From NCBI RefSeq assembly GCF_009796845.1, contig NZ_CP047025.1:1612001-1676000 (forward strand): a stretch of DNA of 64,000 nt, in the 5' to 3' direction. Within the stretch, counting starts at the first letter, position 1. Each line of letters starts with the position of its first letter. Below are positions 36,480-46,917 of this stretch, one piece after another. The DNA is from Cobetia sp. L2A1. Its GTDB lineage: Bacteria; Pseudomonadota; Gammaproteobacteria; Pseudomonadales; Halomonadaceae. Under the pieces are notes generated by a model. That model saw nothing but the letters and a program-made list of their open reading frames with translations. It ran no database searches and was not told the DNA's origin. Position numbers and translations under genes: made by a program.

Positions 36480-38602
36480 CGCTTTCCCTCGTCGATTCTC
36501 GGACTCGTTCACACCGCATGATCCGGGGGGAGCGCCCGTCTCGTTGCCGCCTGCCCATGGCGATCGCCGCTGCCATTGCCGGCAGCAGCGTGCTGCCGGC
36601 CTGGGCGGATGATGACAGCATCAGCGTATTGCCACTGATCAATGTCGAGGCGCAAGCGCCGATGGCCAGCCCCGTCGTCGATGTCAGCCAGGGCCATGCC
36701 AAGGGCAATCTTGACCTTGGTGAACAGCTGCGTGAGGTCAATGGCGTCAGTGGGTCGCGGCTTGGCAGTCATGGGGTTTCCGCCATCTTCCGCGGCCAGT
36801 CCGGTGAGCGCCTGATTCAGGAGGTGGATGGCGCCACGCTCTACCCGGCCTGTCCGGGTGGCATGGATACCACGCTTGGGTATGCCACTACCGGCAGCCA
36901 GTCGGATCTCACCCTCTACAAGGGCGCACAGACGGTCAGTCGTGGTCCCAACTTTGCTGCGGGCACCCTTGAGGTCACGCGTCAGACACCTTCACGTGAT
37001 GACGACGATGGAGTGCACGGCTCAGTGGGCGTCGGTTGGCGCAGCAACGATGATGCCACCAGTGAAAATCTGTCACTGACGGCCAAGCAGGGTGACTTCT
37101 GGGCGGCGGTGGATCTGGAGCATTCCGAGCGCAACAACTATGAGGACGGCAACGGCGATACCCAGTACGGAGGCTATCGCAGCGACAATGGCAGCCTTCG
37201 TGTCGGCGCCTTCGCCACGGAAGATGTCGCCATCGAAGCAGGCGTCGCCGTGGTGCGCATCGATGATGCGCTGTACCCCACGATGGATGCACCGCGCAGT
37301 GACATGGACCGCCAGTTCCTCAAGTTGACCGTCGACAATGTCGGGCCTTTCTCGCATACCGAGACACAGGTCAACCATGCTCGTGTCGTGCACGACATGG
37401 ACAACGTCACGCTGCGTGACTTTGATGATTCCAGCTCGAGCATGGACATGGACATGGGGTCTGACATGGACATGAGCGACATGGCCATGTTCTCCAGCGC
37501 GACCACCGAGACCTGGTATGCCAGCACCCAGGGCGATATCCCGCTGACCGTCGGTGGGCATGACGCGACACTGACACTGGGTGCCGATGCCGAACGGCTC
37601 GAGAGCAATACCCACTCCCAGATGGGCATGTCACTGGATAGCCTGTCGGATAGCCAGACCTGGCCGGATGTCGTGCGGACGCGCGGTGGGGTATTCGCGG
37701 AACTGGATACCACGCTCGATGCCGACAATCGATTGGTGACGGGCGCGCGCTATGACGTCTCCATCAGTGATGCGCGAGATGCCGATGAGGTGGTGGGCAG
37801 CAATGCCTCGGCCATCTCCGCCTGGCGTGCCCAGTACGGCGATGACGTAGAAGCCAAGCAGCGTGACGGGGAGTTCAGTGCGCTGGCGCGTCTGGAGCAT
37901 CGCGTCAACGATGACCTCAAGGGCTACGCTGCGCTCAGTCGCAGTGTGCGCTTCCCGACGGCCAGCGAGCGTTATTACAACTATCAGTCCGACTCCGACG
38001 GGTGGCTGGGCAACCCCGAGCTTGACCCCGAGATCCATCAGCAGCTGGAGCTGGGGTTGTCGGGCCAGCAGGGGGCCTGGCATTACTCGGCGGACACCTA
38101 CTACAACCGCGTGCATGACTGGATCGAGCTGACGGAAGGGGATTCACTGACCACCTACGACAACGTCGAAGCCGAGATCTATGGGGTGGAGCTGGAAGCC
38201 AGTTGGCAGCAGCATGGCTGGCGGCATTCCGCAGGCGTTGCCGCCACGCACGGCACCAACCTGACAGACAGCACTCCGCTGTCACAGGTTGCCCCCTTCA
38301 ATGGCTATCTCGCCACGCGTTATGACGCGGATCGCTGGTGGGCGGGAGCAAGGTTTGATGTGGCAGCACGCCAATCGCGTATTTCCGACAGTGAAGACGC
38401 GACGGCAGGCTTCGGCATCGTCGGCCTGGAGGGCGGCTATCGTGCCACCGACGCCATCGAGCTGAGCGCCGGCATTTCCAACCTGTTCGACAAGGCTTAC
38501 GCCTACCACGTCAATCGCTTCTACGACGATCCGTTGCAGGGCGATGTACAGGTCAATGAGCCGGGACGTATCTTCTGGACGCATGCCAGCTGGAGCTTCT
38601 GA
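36476..38602 (+). CDS. TonB-dependent receptor, copper-type (OprC-like)
   Basis: A 708-residue protein. The signal peptide ends near VLPAWA; the plug domain contains VSAIFRGQSGERLIQEVDGA, TLYPACPGGMDTTLGY and LYKGAQTVSRGPNFAAGTLE, and a beta-barrel ends in a C-terminal Phe. The CPGGMD loop and a Met/Asp-rich extracellular stretch (37437-37497, MDMDMGSDMDMSDMAM) suggest binding of copper. With SCO1 and PepSY partners upstream it forms an uptake operon. The family call is secure; the metal is inferred. Confidence 0.85.
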   Translation: MTLSLVDSRTRSHRMIRGERPSRCRLPMAIAAAIAGSSVLPAWADDDSISVLPLINVEAQAPMASPVVDVSQGHAKGNLDLGEQLREVNGVSGSRLGSHGVSAIFRGQSGERLIQEVDGATLYPACPGGMDTTLGYATTGSQSDLTLYKGAQTVSRGPNFAAGTLEVTRQTPSRDDDDGVHGSVGVGWRSNDDATSENLSLTAKQGDFWAAVDLEHSERNNYEDGNGDTQYGGYRSDNGSLRVGAFATEDVAIEAGVAVVRIDDALYPTMDAPRSDMDRQFLKLTVDNVGPFSHTETQVNHARVVHDMDNVTLRDFDDSSSSMDMDMGSDMDMSDMAMFSSATTETWYASTQGDIPLTVGGHDATLTLGADAERLESNTHSQMGMSLDSLSDSQTWPDVVRTRGGVFAELDTTLDADNRLVTGARYDVSISDARDADEVVGSNASAISAWRAQYGDDVEAKQRDGEFSALARLEHRVNDDLKGYAALSRSVRFPTASERYYNYQSDSDGWLGNPELDPEIHQQLELGLSGQQGAWHYSADTYYNRVHDWIELTEGDSLTTYDNVEAEIYGVELEASWQQHGWRHSAGVAATHGTNLTDSTPLSQVAPFNGYLATRYDADRWWAGARFDVAARQSRISDSEDATAGFGIVGLEGGYRATDAIELSAGISNLFDKAYAYHVNRFYDDPLQGDVQVNEPGRIFWTHASWSF

Positions 38603-38656
38603 GACCCGTACCATCTCAGTAGTGAGCGCTGGACGCCGCGATTCACTAGCGCGCGA

Positions 38657-38700
38657 GAAGCCCGCCATCGGTCATGTCACCGGTGGCGGGCTTCCTGTTT
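38657..38700 (+). terminator. Terminator of the copper-type operon
   Basis: GAAGCCCGCC-ATCGGT pairs with ACCGGT-GGCGGGCTTC (one mismatch in 16 bp) around a 6-base loop, followed by CCTGTTTTA. Confidence 0.85.
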
Positions 38701-38777
38701 TACGAGTGGGCTTTGCTGGAGGCCTTGCCTGTCGTCCTCACACGCTAGCCCTGTCATTCACACCGCAGCCCTGTCAT

Positions 38778-39635
38778 TCACATCAGGCTCTCCTCGAAGG
38801 GAAACTGCGACAACACTTGCGTGCCTGTCTCGGTGATCAGTATCTGCTGCTCCAGCTTCACGCCATCCTGACCGCCGTCTTCGCCGATGAAGCTCTCCAC
38901 ACAGAGTGTCATGCCGGGTTGAATCTCGCCGTCGTATCCCGCCTGTTCGAATTCCGTCTGGTGATAGAGGTAGGGGTATTCGCCCGTCATGCCCACGCCG
39001 TGTGCCGAGACATAATAGCGGTTGGCGAAATAGCGCTCCGGGATCGACCATGCGCGTTGTGCATAGTCTCGAAAGCTCATCCCCGGGCGCAGGATATCGA
39101 TGTTGTACTCGACCTGTTCACGCGCAGTGCGGTAAAGCTCACGCTGTCTGGGTGAAGGTGCCCGTGGCCCCACATGGAAGGTGCGCGAGAAATCGGCGTA
39201 GTAGCCATGACAGCCCACGACATCGGTATCCAGCGCGACCAGTTCATTGGCAGCGATGCGCTTTTCGCTGGTTTCCTGAAACCATGGATTGCTGTGCTGG
39301 CCGGAGTTGAGCAGGCGTGTCTCGAAGTACTCGCCGCCGCCGGCGATCACCGCCTGGTGAAGAATCGACCATAGCTGGTTCTCGCTCATGCCCGGTCGCA
39401 ACGCATCACGAAGCGCGCCAACGCCCAGTTCTGTGCAGGCTAGCGACGCCTGGATACAGACGAGTTCCTGGGGTGTCTTGATGGCGCGTGCCCGTTCCAG
39501 TGCGCCTTGCGCATCCGCCAGTTCCAGCCCATTGGCCAGCAGGCCCTGAATGATACCGGCGGACAGGCGCTCCGTACCGATACGCGCGCCGCGGCCTGTC
39601 AGCGAGATGACCAACTCACTCTCGCTCAACATCAC
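38778..39635 (-). pseudogene. N-terminally truncated M24-family enzyme, DddP-like (DMSP lyase family)
   Basis: The 285-residue frame holds only the C-terminal pita-bread domain. It shows FETRLLNSGQHSNPWFQE, ALDTDVVGCHGYYADFSRTF (DxD plus Asp metal ligands), SAHGVGMTGEYP (His), GMTLCVESFIGEDGG (Glu) and KLEQQILITETG (Glu). These match, as I recall, DddP DMSP lyase more closely than Xaa-Pro peptidases, including the DTD and NPWFQE motifs. DddP is about 450 residues, so roughly the first 150 are missing. The frame ends abruptly at a divergent LysR gene that is also truncated. All metal ligands are kept, but function is doubtful. Confidence 0.6.
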
Positions 39636-40458
39636 GCAATCTGCTGCCAGTCAGCGGCTTGGCGAGGCTGAACGACGTCTCGGAGTCTCGCTGGTCAGAA
39701 AGGAGGGAAGGGCTTTGATGCTGACGCCGGCGGGCGCCACCATCGCCAAGGCCGCCACGACAACGGCCCCCATGCTGCAGGCTGCGGAATCCGATGCGAT
39801 CTGGCAGGGCAAGCTCAGCCGCAATCGGGTCAGGGTTGCCTGGTCACATTTCGATCCTTCCCGGCTCGCCAGCAGGTTATTGACGACCGGACGTGAGATG
39901 CAGCCGTGCGTGAATGTCGAATTGGTGCGTGTCGCGAGCGAGGCACCGACAAGCGCGTTGAATGGCCAGTCGGCGGACCTGATGCTGGCTCCGGGAGAAG
40001 GGCATGGCCCGCGCCTCACCGCGCTGACCAGCATGACGCTATGTCAGGACCGCCTGGTTGCCGTCGTGAAACGGGATTCCGCCCTGGCCGGCAAGGCCGT
40101 CATGACGCCCGAAGACTTCGATGGAGAACGCTTTCTCACCTATGATCTGCGCCCGGAACCCGGCTGGGAATATGAGACCTTCTTTGCGCGCGGGCAGCGC
40201 TTCCCCTCTCAGGTATCGCGGGTGGAATCCACGGAACTCATCTGCCAACTGATCGCCAGCGGTCAGGGGACCTCGATATTGCCTGCCCTGTGCGTGGACC
40301 TATCCGCCTGGCGCGCTCAGCTGTGCATCGTCGAGCTGGATGTCGCCCCCATCACCTTTCCCTGGAAGATTCACATCATGCCCGGCCAAGAGACGGAAGC
40401 CTCACTGGCGTTTGTCCTTGCAGAAGCCATCGTCGCTGACATGGCCACGATCTCATGA
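39607..40458 (+). pseudogene. LysR-family regulator lacking the start of its DNA-binding domain
   Basis: The frame begins to look like LysR only at LNITQSAASQRLGEAERRLG, the recognition helix; the first 25-30 residues of the family are absent. The rest is normal: LTPAGATIAKAA linker, then an effector domain ending near residue 280. The preceding DNA codes on the other strand for the truncated DddP-like enzyme. A deletion that removed both 5' ends and the shared promoter region explains this. Without the full helix-turn-helix it is unlikely to bind DNA. The joint lies at about 39620-39635. Confidence 0.6.
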
Positions 40459-40489
40459 GAGATGAGAGGTGAGAGGTGAGAGATGAGGG
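40457..40489. repeat. Short GAGAGGT/GAGAGAT tandem repeat
   Basis: A run of near-identical 8-base units (TGAGAGAT, GAGAGGTG, and so on) directly after the truncated LysR stop codon. It may be a slippage-prone tract. Confidence 0.6.
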
Positions 40490-40572
40490 CTGCTGGCTGG
40501 GCCTCGTCAAGTCAGATTGATTTCATTACGACCAATCGTGTTTCCCTGGATGACACGGACTATGGAGCGCCC

Positions 40573-41079
40573 ATGAAAATAGAACAATTACTGGTCCTGG
40601 AAAATGATTGCGACAAACTGATCATTCTTTTGAATGACTGTGTCGAGAGTGGTGCCTCCATCGGATTCATTGCTCCACTGGAGGCGGGTGAGGCAGAGAG
40701 TTACTGGCGGGGCGTTGCCAGTGATATTGCCGAGGGGTATCACGGTTTGTGGGTAGTGCGTGACGGGGAGTTCATCGTGGGGGCCGTTCAGCTACGTTTC
40801 TGTGCCAAGAAGAATGGCCGTCATAGAGCGGAAGTTGAAAAACTCATGGTCCATACGGCATTTCGTCAGCGTGGTATTGCGCGCCAACTGATGATGGAAA
40901 TAGAGCAACAGGAAAAAGCCTACCAATGTACGCTACTGGTTTTGGACACCCGCAGCGATGACACGGCCTCGCTGCTATACCGCAATGCGGGTTATCAAGA
41001 GGCTGGCAGGATTCCACAATACGCCAAGAGTTCTGCGGGAGATCTTGATGGCACCACCTTCTTTTACAAGATCATATGA
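40573..41079 (+). CDS. GNAT-family N-acetyltransferase
   Basis: A 168-residue protein started at the ATG at 40573, the first with family similarity. It has an acetyl-CoA fold: WVVRDGEFIVGAVQLRF, then KLMVHTAFRQRGIARQLMME (the RxxGIA pyrophosphate loop) and TLLVLDTRSDDTASLLYRNA with GYQEAGRIPQ. The substrate is unknown. It is followed by a terminator hairpin. Confidence 0.85.
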   Translation: MKIEQLLVLENDCDKLIILLNDCVESGASIGFIAPLEAGEAESYWRGVASDIAEGYHGLWVVRDGEFIVGAVQLRFCAKKNGRHRAEVEKLMVHTAFRQRGIARQLMMEIEQQEKAYQCTLLVLDTRSDDTASLLYRNAGYQEAGRIPQYAKSSAGDLDGTTFFYKII

Positions 41080-41200
41080 GTCCTGGTGCTCTGTCATTCA
41101 TGCAGCGAATGATGATGCATCCTGGTATTCACTGTGTGCATCAATGCTGTAGGCAGGCTCCTACCAGTTCCTCACCTCAGCCCCGCTGTTGTTCTGAATG

Positions 41201-41227
41201 CAAAAGGCTGCCCATGGCAGCCTTTTG
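41201..41227. terminator. Bidirectional terminator
   Basis: CAAAAGGCTGCC and GGCAGCCTTTTG form a perfect 12 bp stem with a 3-base loop between the GNAT gene and the convergent mdaB gene. Confidence 0.85.
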
Positions 41228-41284
41228 TGTATTCGGAGTCTTGGTGGATTCGTTCTCAGTGCAGCTGACGTGACACTAAAGCCT

Positions 41285-41869
41285 TCAGGCGCGGCCGATG
41301 TGCTCGCGCAGGTGCTCACGATAGGCCTGGGTGTAGGCGGCGATATCCGGGTTCTTGATCACATCAGTGGCCAGGTAGGTCGGCAGGGCCGTCATGCCGA
41401 GGAATTCCATCGCCTTGTGCACCGGGAAATAGACGCCATCGATGCCCTTGCCCTCGAAGAAGTTGCCTTCTTCATCAAAGGCCTCAAGTGGCGCGTTCCA
41501 GGTCAGTGACAGCAGGTATTGGCGGCCCTGCATCAAGCCACCAGTGCCGTAGCCCTGGGTCGGGCTGGTGCGATGACGTCCATCGCTGGCGTACAGCGAG
41601 CCGTGGCCCTCAGTCAGGATGTCATCGAGATATTGCTTCACGGTCCACGGCAGCCCCATCCACCAACCGGGCATCTGATAGATGATCATGTCCGCCCCCA
41701 GCTGCTTCTCGATTTCCGCCTTGGCCTCGAAGCCTTCCTCGATGACGGTTTCACACACCTCATGACCCAGCTCGGCCAGCTCACCGCGCGCCAGCTCATG
41801 CAGCGTCGCGTTCAGCTCACCATTGGAATGGGCAAAGGCCTTGCCGCCGTTGATCAGCAGGATGTTCAT
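41285..41869 (-). CDS. mdaB: NAD(P)H-dependent quinone oxidoreductase, MdaB family
   Basis: A 194-residue flavodoxin-fold enzyme beginning MNILLINGGKAFAHSNGELN. Other MdaB features are MIIYQMPGWWMGLPWTVKQY, GTGGLMQGRQYLLSLTWNAP and FEGKGIDGVYFPVHKAMEFL. It carries FAD and reduces quinones by two electrons, which limits oxidative stress. GGAG precedes the start. It stands alone between terminators. Confidence 0.92.
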   Translation of the reverse strand: MNILLINGGKAFAHSNGELNATLHELARGELAELGHEVCETVIEEGFEAKAEIEKQLGADMIIYQMPGWWMGLPWTVKQYLDDILTEGHGSLYASDGRHRTSPTQGYGTGGLMQGRQYLLSLTWNAPLEAFDEEGNFFEGKGIDGVYFPVHKAMEFLGMTALPTYLATDVIKNPDIAAYTQAYREHLREHIGRA

Positions 41870-42005
41870 GTCGCGTGCTCCGAAAGCAGGGGTTATCCAT
41901 CAATGGAGCGCAGCATGTAAGCTATCGACCAACGGATAAAGCGGCATGGGTGTAAAACACCTTTGCTGTGGGTGCAACAATTCCGTGAGATTGAGGATGA
42001 AAATG

Positions 42006-42038
42006 CAATAGGCCCAGCCATCATGACTGGGCCTATTG
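42006..42038. terminator. Hairpin, bidirectional terminator-like
   Basis: CAATAGGCCCAG and CTGGGCCTATTG form a perfect 12 bp stem around 9 bases, in the gap upstream of mdaB and downstream of cusA. It probably ends the cusCBA transcript. Confidence 0.75.
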
Positions 42039-42050
42039 GTGTTATCTGCA

Positions 42051-42086
42051 TCCTGTACCTGCAGTAAATCCTGTACCTGCAGTGAA
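42051..42086. repeat. Two-copy 18-base direct repeat
   Basis: TCCTGTACCTGCAGTAAA is followed immediately by TCCTGTACCTGCAGTGAA, one mismatch apart. It lies downstream of cusA. Confidence 0.85.
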
Positions 42087-42148
42087 CCCTGGGGCTGGGT
42101 TTCAAGCGCGAATCGTGCTGCGAGGGGCTAGCGCAGGTATGTGGTTCC

Positions 42149-45100
42149 TTACGAGGTAGCCGTCTGCCGTGCCTTCTTCAGCTTGCGTTGCTCGATGAGG
42201 TGATAGGCGGCCGGCAGCACGAATAGTGATAGCAAGGGGGCACTGATCATTCCGCCGACCATGGGCGCGGCAATGCGGCTCATGACTTCACTGCCGGTGC
42301 CACTGTCGAGCAGGATGGGCAGTAGTCCGGCGATGATCACGGCGACCGTCATGGCCTTGGGACGGACTCGCTGAACGGCACCTTCCTGAATGGCGGCCAG
42401 CAATCCTGTGTGGTCATCCTCGCCACGGGCCTGATGCTCTACCCAGGCATTCTTGAGATAGAGCAACATGATGACCCCGAATTCGGCGGCGACACCGGCC
42501 AGCGCCACGAATCCGACTCCGGTGGCGACCGACAGGTTGTAGCCCAGCAGGTACAGGCACCACACTCCGCCGGTCAGCGCGAAGGGCAGGGTGATCATGA
42601 TCAGTGCCGCTTCCGTGAAGCGAGAGAAGCACAGATACAGGAGCACGAAGATGATCAGCAGCGTCGTGGGGACTACCAGTATCAGACGGGCATTCGCGCG
42701 CTCCATATACTCGAATTGCCCGGAATACCCGACGCTGATGCCAGCAGGTAGCGTGATCTCCTCGCGGATGGTGGACTGCAGGTCATGAACCACTGACGAG
42801 AGATCACGATCACGCACATCGATGAACACCCAGCTGGAGAGGCGTGCATTCTCGCTTTTCAACATGGGAGGCCCTTCACTGACGCCTATCTTCGCGACGG
42901 ATCCCAGAGTGATCTGGCGGCCTTGTGGTGTCAGGATCGGCAGTTGCTCAAGGCGCGTGAGCGAGTCACGCCACTCGCGCGGATAGCGCACGCTTATCGG
43001 ATAGCGTGCCAGTCCTTCGATGGTTTCACCGATATTCTCCCCACCGATGGCGCTGGCCACGATGGACTGCACATCCGCGATATTGAGCCCGAACTGTGCG
43101 GCGCGAGCACGATCGATGTCGATATCGATATAGCGTCCACCTGTCATTCGCTCAGCCAGCGAGGAGCTGACGCCAGGTACTGTCTTGGCCACTTTCTCGA
43201 TGTTCTGGGCGACCCTGTCGATGACGGCCAGATCATCTCCCACCACCTTGATGCCGATGGGGCTCTTGACGCCGGTGGCCAGCATGTCGATGCGGTTGCG
43301 GATAGGCGGAATCCAGATGTTGGTCAGCCCGGGCACCTGCACCACGCGGTCCAGCTCATCGCGCAACTTGTCGGGCGTCATGCCTTCGCGCCATTGATCA
43401 CGAGGCGTGAACTGGATGGTGGTCTCGAACATCGCCAACGGCGCAGGGTCGGTCGCGGTATCCGCACGACCCGCCTTGCCAAAGACATGAGCCACTTCTG
43501 GCACGGTCTTGATCAGACGATTGGTCTGTTGCAGCAGTTCACTGGCCTTCTGTACCGATAGACCGGGCAATGCCGAAGGCATGTACAGCAGGTCTCCCTC
43601 ATCCAGAGGCGGCAGGAATTCACCGCCCAGTTTGGACAGCGGCCACGCCATGCTGACAAAGAGCAGGACAGCAATGAGGAGCGTCATCCGTGGCCAGCGC
43701 AGGACGGCATCGAGCGCGGGGCGATACAGTCCGATCAACCCGCGATTGAGCGGATTGCGTGCTTCATCAGGAATATTCCCGCGGATCCAATATCCCATCA
43801 GTACCGGCACCAGCGTGATGGAGAGTCCGGCAGCCGTGGCCATGGCGTATGTCTTGGTGAACGCCAGTGGGCCAAAAAGTCGTCCCTCCTGCGCCTGTAG
43901 CGTGAAGATGGGGATGAAGGACAGCGTGATGATCAGCAGGCTGAAGAATAGTGCTGGCCCAACCTCGGTGGCTGCTGCCGTGATCACCTCGCGATGTGCC
44001 ACGCCCTTGAGTACCTCGCCGGGATGTTCCCGGTGCCATTCCTCGATCTTCTTGTGTGCGTTCTCGATCATCACCACGGCAGCATCGACCATCGCGCCAA
44101 TGGCAATGGCGATGCCGCCCAATGACATGATGTTGGCGTTGATTCCTTGCTGATGCATCACGATGAACGACACCAGTACGCCCACCGGCAGTGAGATGAT
44201 GGCGACCATCGATGAACGTAGGTGCCATAGAAAGAGAGCACAGATCAGTGCGACGACCAGAAACTCTTCCAGCAATTTGATGCCTAGATTGTTCACCGCG
44301 CGATCAATCAGCTTGCTGCGATCGTAGGTTGTCACGATCTCGACACCTTCCGGCAGGCTGGCTTTGAGCGTTTCCAGCTTGTCCTTAACGGCGGTGATGG
44401 TGGCGCGTGCATTCTTGCCACTGCGCAAGACGATGACTCCGCCGACCACCTCACCTTCGCCATCAAGCTCCGCAATACCTCGTCGCATCTCGGGGCCGCG
44501 CTGAATGTCGGCAACCTCGCCCAGCAATATCGGAACGCCATCCGCAGCAAGCGTTATCGGTATCGACTTGAAGTCATTCAGGGTCTTCAAGTACCCCGAG
44601 GCGCGCACCATGAATTCACGTTCAGCGAGCGTCAATAACGCACCGCCCGTTTCCTGATTGGCACGGGTGATGGCATCCGTCACCTGACGCTGGGTAATGC
44701 CACGATTGATCATGCGTATTGGATCGAGTTGCACTTGATACTGCTGAATCATGCCACCGAGGCTTGCCACTTCCGCGACATTGGCCAGCGTCTTGAGCTC
44801 GAACTTGAGAAACCAGTCCTGTAACGAGCGTAGTTTGGCCAGGTCATGCTGACCGCTGCGATCGACGAGTGCGTACTGATAGATCCAGCCAACGCCCGTG
44901 GCATCAGGGCCCAGCGACGGACTCACGCCTGCTGGAAGCTGTCCCTGCATCTGGCTCAAGTATTCCAGCACCCGCGAGCGTGCCCAGTAGAGATCCGTCT
45001 CATCCTCGAACAGGACATAGACGTAGCTATCACCGAAGAAGGAGTAGCCACGCACCGTCTTGGCGCCAGGCACGGAGAGCATCGTGGTCGTGAGGGGGTA

Positions 45101-45298
45101 GGTGACCTGATTCTCGACGATCTGCGGCGCCTGCCCTGCATAGGGTGTCCGGATGATGACCTGCACATCGGAAAGGTCGGGTAGCGCATCGATCGGCGTA
45201 TTCTTGACCGACCACATGCCCCAGCCCACGGCAAAGAGTGTGGCCAATACCACTAGAAAGCGGTTCGCCATTGACCAACGAATGACAGCCGTGATCAT
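42149..45298 (-). CDS. cusA: CusA-like RND heavy-metal efflux permease
   Basis: A 1049-residue inner-membrane RND pump of standard HME-RND length. The N-terminus is [20 protein letters not shown]; other marks are [20 protein letters not shown], the intramembrane charged segment [40 protein letters not shown] and [20 protein letters not shown]. The Met residues in LYMPS and PPMLKSENA fit the Cu/Ag branch (CusA/SilA) rather than the Zn/Co branch (CzcA). It exports Cu(I)/Ag(I) with CusB and CusC. It overlaps cusB by 4 bases and is the last gene of the operon. Confidence 0.93.
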   Translation of the reverse strand: MITAVIRWSMANRFLVVLATLFAVGWGMWSVKNTPIDALPDLSDVQVIIRTPYAGQAPQIVENQVTYPLTTTMLSVPGAKTVRGYSFFGDSYVYVLFEDETDLYWARSRVLEYLSQMQGQLPAGVSPSLGPDATGVGWIYQYALVDRSGQHDLAKLRSLQDWFLKFELKTLANVAEVASLGGMIQQYQVQLDPIRMINRGITQRQVTDAITRANQETGGALLTLAEREFMVRASGYLKTLNDFKSIPITLAADGVPILLGEVADIQRGPEMRRGIAELDGEGEVVGGVIVLRSGKNARATITAVKDKLETLKASLPEGVEIVTTYDRSKLIDRAVNNLGIKLLEEFLVVALICALFLWHLRSSMVAIISLPVGVLVSFIVMHQQGINANIMSLGGIAIAIGAMVDAAVVMIENAHKKIEEWHREHPGEVLKGVAHREVITAAATEVGPALFFSLLIITLSFIPIFTLQAQEGRLFGPLAFTKTYAMATAAGLSITLVPVLMGYWIRGNIPDEARNPLNRGLIGLYRPALDAVLRWPRMTLLIAVLLFVSMAWPLSKLGGEFLPPLDEGDLLYMPSALPGLSVQKASELLQQTNRLIKTVPEVAHVFGKAGRADTATDPAPLAMFETTIQFTPRDQWREGMTPDKLRDELDRVVQVPGLTNIWIPPIRNRIDMLATGVKSPIGIKVVGDDLAVIDRVAQNIEKVAKTVPGVSSSLAERMTGGRYIDIDIDRARAAQFGLNIADVQSIVASAIGGENIGETIEGLARYPISVRYPREWRDSLTRLEQLPILTPQGRQITLGSVAKIGVSEGPPMLKSENARLSSWVFIDVRDRDLSSVVHDLQSTIREEITLPAGISVGYSGQFEYMERANARLILVVPTTLLIIFVLLYLCFSRFTEAALIMITLPFALTGGVWCLYLLGYNLSVATGVGFVALAGVAAEFGVIMLLYLKNAWVEHQARGEDDHTGLLAAIQEGAVQRVRPKAMTVAVIIAGLLPILLDSGTGSEVMSRIAAPMVGGMISAPLLSLFVLPAAYHLIEQRKLKKARQTATS

Positions 45299-46917
45299 GG
45301 TGCCACCTCCTGGGTGTCATTCATGCTAACGGGGGCAATCTGGGTAATCTCGAGTCCATCCTCTGTCTGATGAACCGCGAAGTTGACGCGACTACCGATC
45401 TTGAGAGCCTGCATGAGTGCTCGAGTGTCACCAGTGGCGTTTTGTAACTCAGTGGAGAGCGGGAAGCGCATGGTCATGCCTGGCATGCCAAGCGTGCGCA
45501 AGGGGCCATGCGCGATCTGGACACCGTCAGCATTGATATCGCGAATCTCTCCGCGCGCCTCGTGCTCACTGTCAGCTGGTGTAGTGGCGACGTCGTTGAG
45601 CGTAGTGACGTCGATACCCAGCAGACTGGCTTCAGAATCCAGCAGGAATTGTCCGGAGGTGATGACCTTCTGACCCTCCTGTAGACCGGCCACGATCTCG
45701 GTACGCTCGCCACTTTCCACGCCGATCAATACTTCCTGTGGTTGATAGCGACCTTTCTCGAGCGCCAGCATCACCAGACTACGCTTACCGGTCTTGATGA
45801 CGGCCTCGGTGGGCACTGACAGTACGGCCTGACGAGATTTTCCCTGTAGACGTACCCGAGCACTCATGCCAGGGCGCAAGGCGCCGGAGGGATTATCAAG
45901 CTCAATACGCACGCGCAGACTACGACTGTCCTTGGAAAGCTCTGGCAGGATGGCATCGATACGTCCTGTGATCGGTTGACCGGGGAGAGCCGTCAGAGCA
46001 GCATCGACTGCCTGGCCTGCTACCAGGCCGTGAGCATCAGCCTCGGGTACTGCGGCTTCAAGCCATACCGTCTGCAAGCCATTGATCGTGGCAAGTGTCT
46101 GCCCGGTGGCAAGCGTCATGCCTTCGCGCACATCGAGGGTGCTCAGCATCCCCGCCGTCGGCACCGTGACTGTCCATACCGGCTGAACGCTTGCCTGGTG
46201 CACTACCTTGGCAATCAGTGCCGGCGGCATGCCGACAAGACGCATGCGCTGGCGCGCCGCCTCCATAAGTGCCGGCACCTTCATGCCTCGTAGCGCGAGA
46301 TACTCTTCCTGGGCACGGATCCACTCCGGAATCAGAAGATCGGCCAGCGGTGCATCTTGCGCCAGGATATCTGACGGTGCACGAGCATAGACACGCTCAA
46401 CGAATCCCTCGCGGCGCGCTTGAATGATGGACACATTACGCTCGTTGAACCCCACCTGTCCGGTCACGTCCATCGGCTGTGTCAGAGGACCGCGCGTGAC
46501 GGAGGCTGTCCGTGTGCCGAGATTTTGCGTGATGCTGCCATCAATGCTGATGGCGGCCGAATCGCCGCCGCCTCCGGCATAGCGAGGTACCAACTGCATG
46601 TCCATGAAGGGGGATTTCCCCGGCTCAGGGAAATGCTGTTGAGGAAACATCGGGTCGTACCAATAGAGAGCGGCTTTCTCCTCAGATTCCTGTGGCATGC
46701 CAAGCGCCGTCTCGCTGGACATGTCGGAGGCCTTTCCGGCTTGCTCCATTTCTTTGCTGTCTGTCATGGCACTGGGGGAGGCCAGCGTATGGCTCGCGAG
46801 CCAATATCCGCCGGCGATACCTATGGCGAGCGTCATACCCACGAGTAGGCATGTCTTGCCCGAAAGACTTTTTCGCTTTGGGTGTGAAGAGGAATCATGT
46901 TGCTTGGGCGACATCAT
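45295..46917 (-). CDS. cusB: CusB-like periplasmic adaptor with fused CusF-type domain
   Basis: A 540-residue membrane-fusion protein. It has an N-terminal anchor ([20 protein letters not shown]), a heavy-metal-binding motif at 84-113 ([20 protein letters not shown] then MDMQLVPRY), a barrel/lipoyl hairpin core and beta-barrel domains. From about residue 455 there is a CusF-like domain ([30 protein letters not shown]) with the Met/His copper ligands. CusF is a separate protein in E. coli, so here the metallochaperone is part of the adaptor. It overlaps cusC and cusA by 4 bases each. Confidence 0.92.
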   Translation of the reverse strand: MMSPKQHDSSSHPKRKSLSGKTCLLVGMTLAIGIAGGYWLASHTLASPSAMTDSKEMEQAGKASDMSSETALGMPQESEEKAALYWYDPMFPQQHFPEPGKSPFMDMQLVPRYAGGGGDSAAISIDGSITQNLGTRTASVTRGPLTQPMDVTGQVGFNERNVSIIQARREGFVERVYARAPSDILAQDAPLADLLIPEWIRAQEEYLALRGMKVPALMEAARQRMRLVGMPPALIAKVVHQASVQPVWTVTVPTAGMLSTLDVREGMTLATGQTLATINGLQTVWLEAAVPEADAHGLVAGQAVDAALTALPGQPITGRIDAILPELSKDSRSLRVRIELDNPSGALRPGMSARVRLQGKSRQAVLSVPTEAVIKTGKRSLVMLALEKGRYQPQEVLIGVESGERTEIVAGLQEGQKVITSGQFLLDSEASLLGIDVTTLNDVATTPADSEHEARGEIRDINADGVQIAHGPLRTLGMPGMTMRFPLSTELQNATGDTRALMQALKIGSRVNFAVHQTEDGLEITQIAPVSMNDTQEVAP

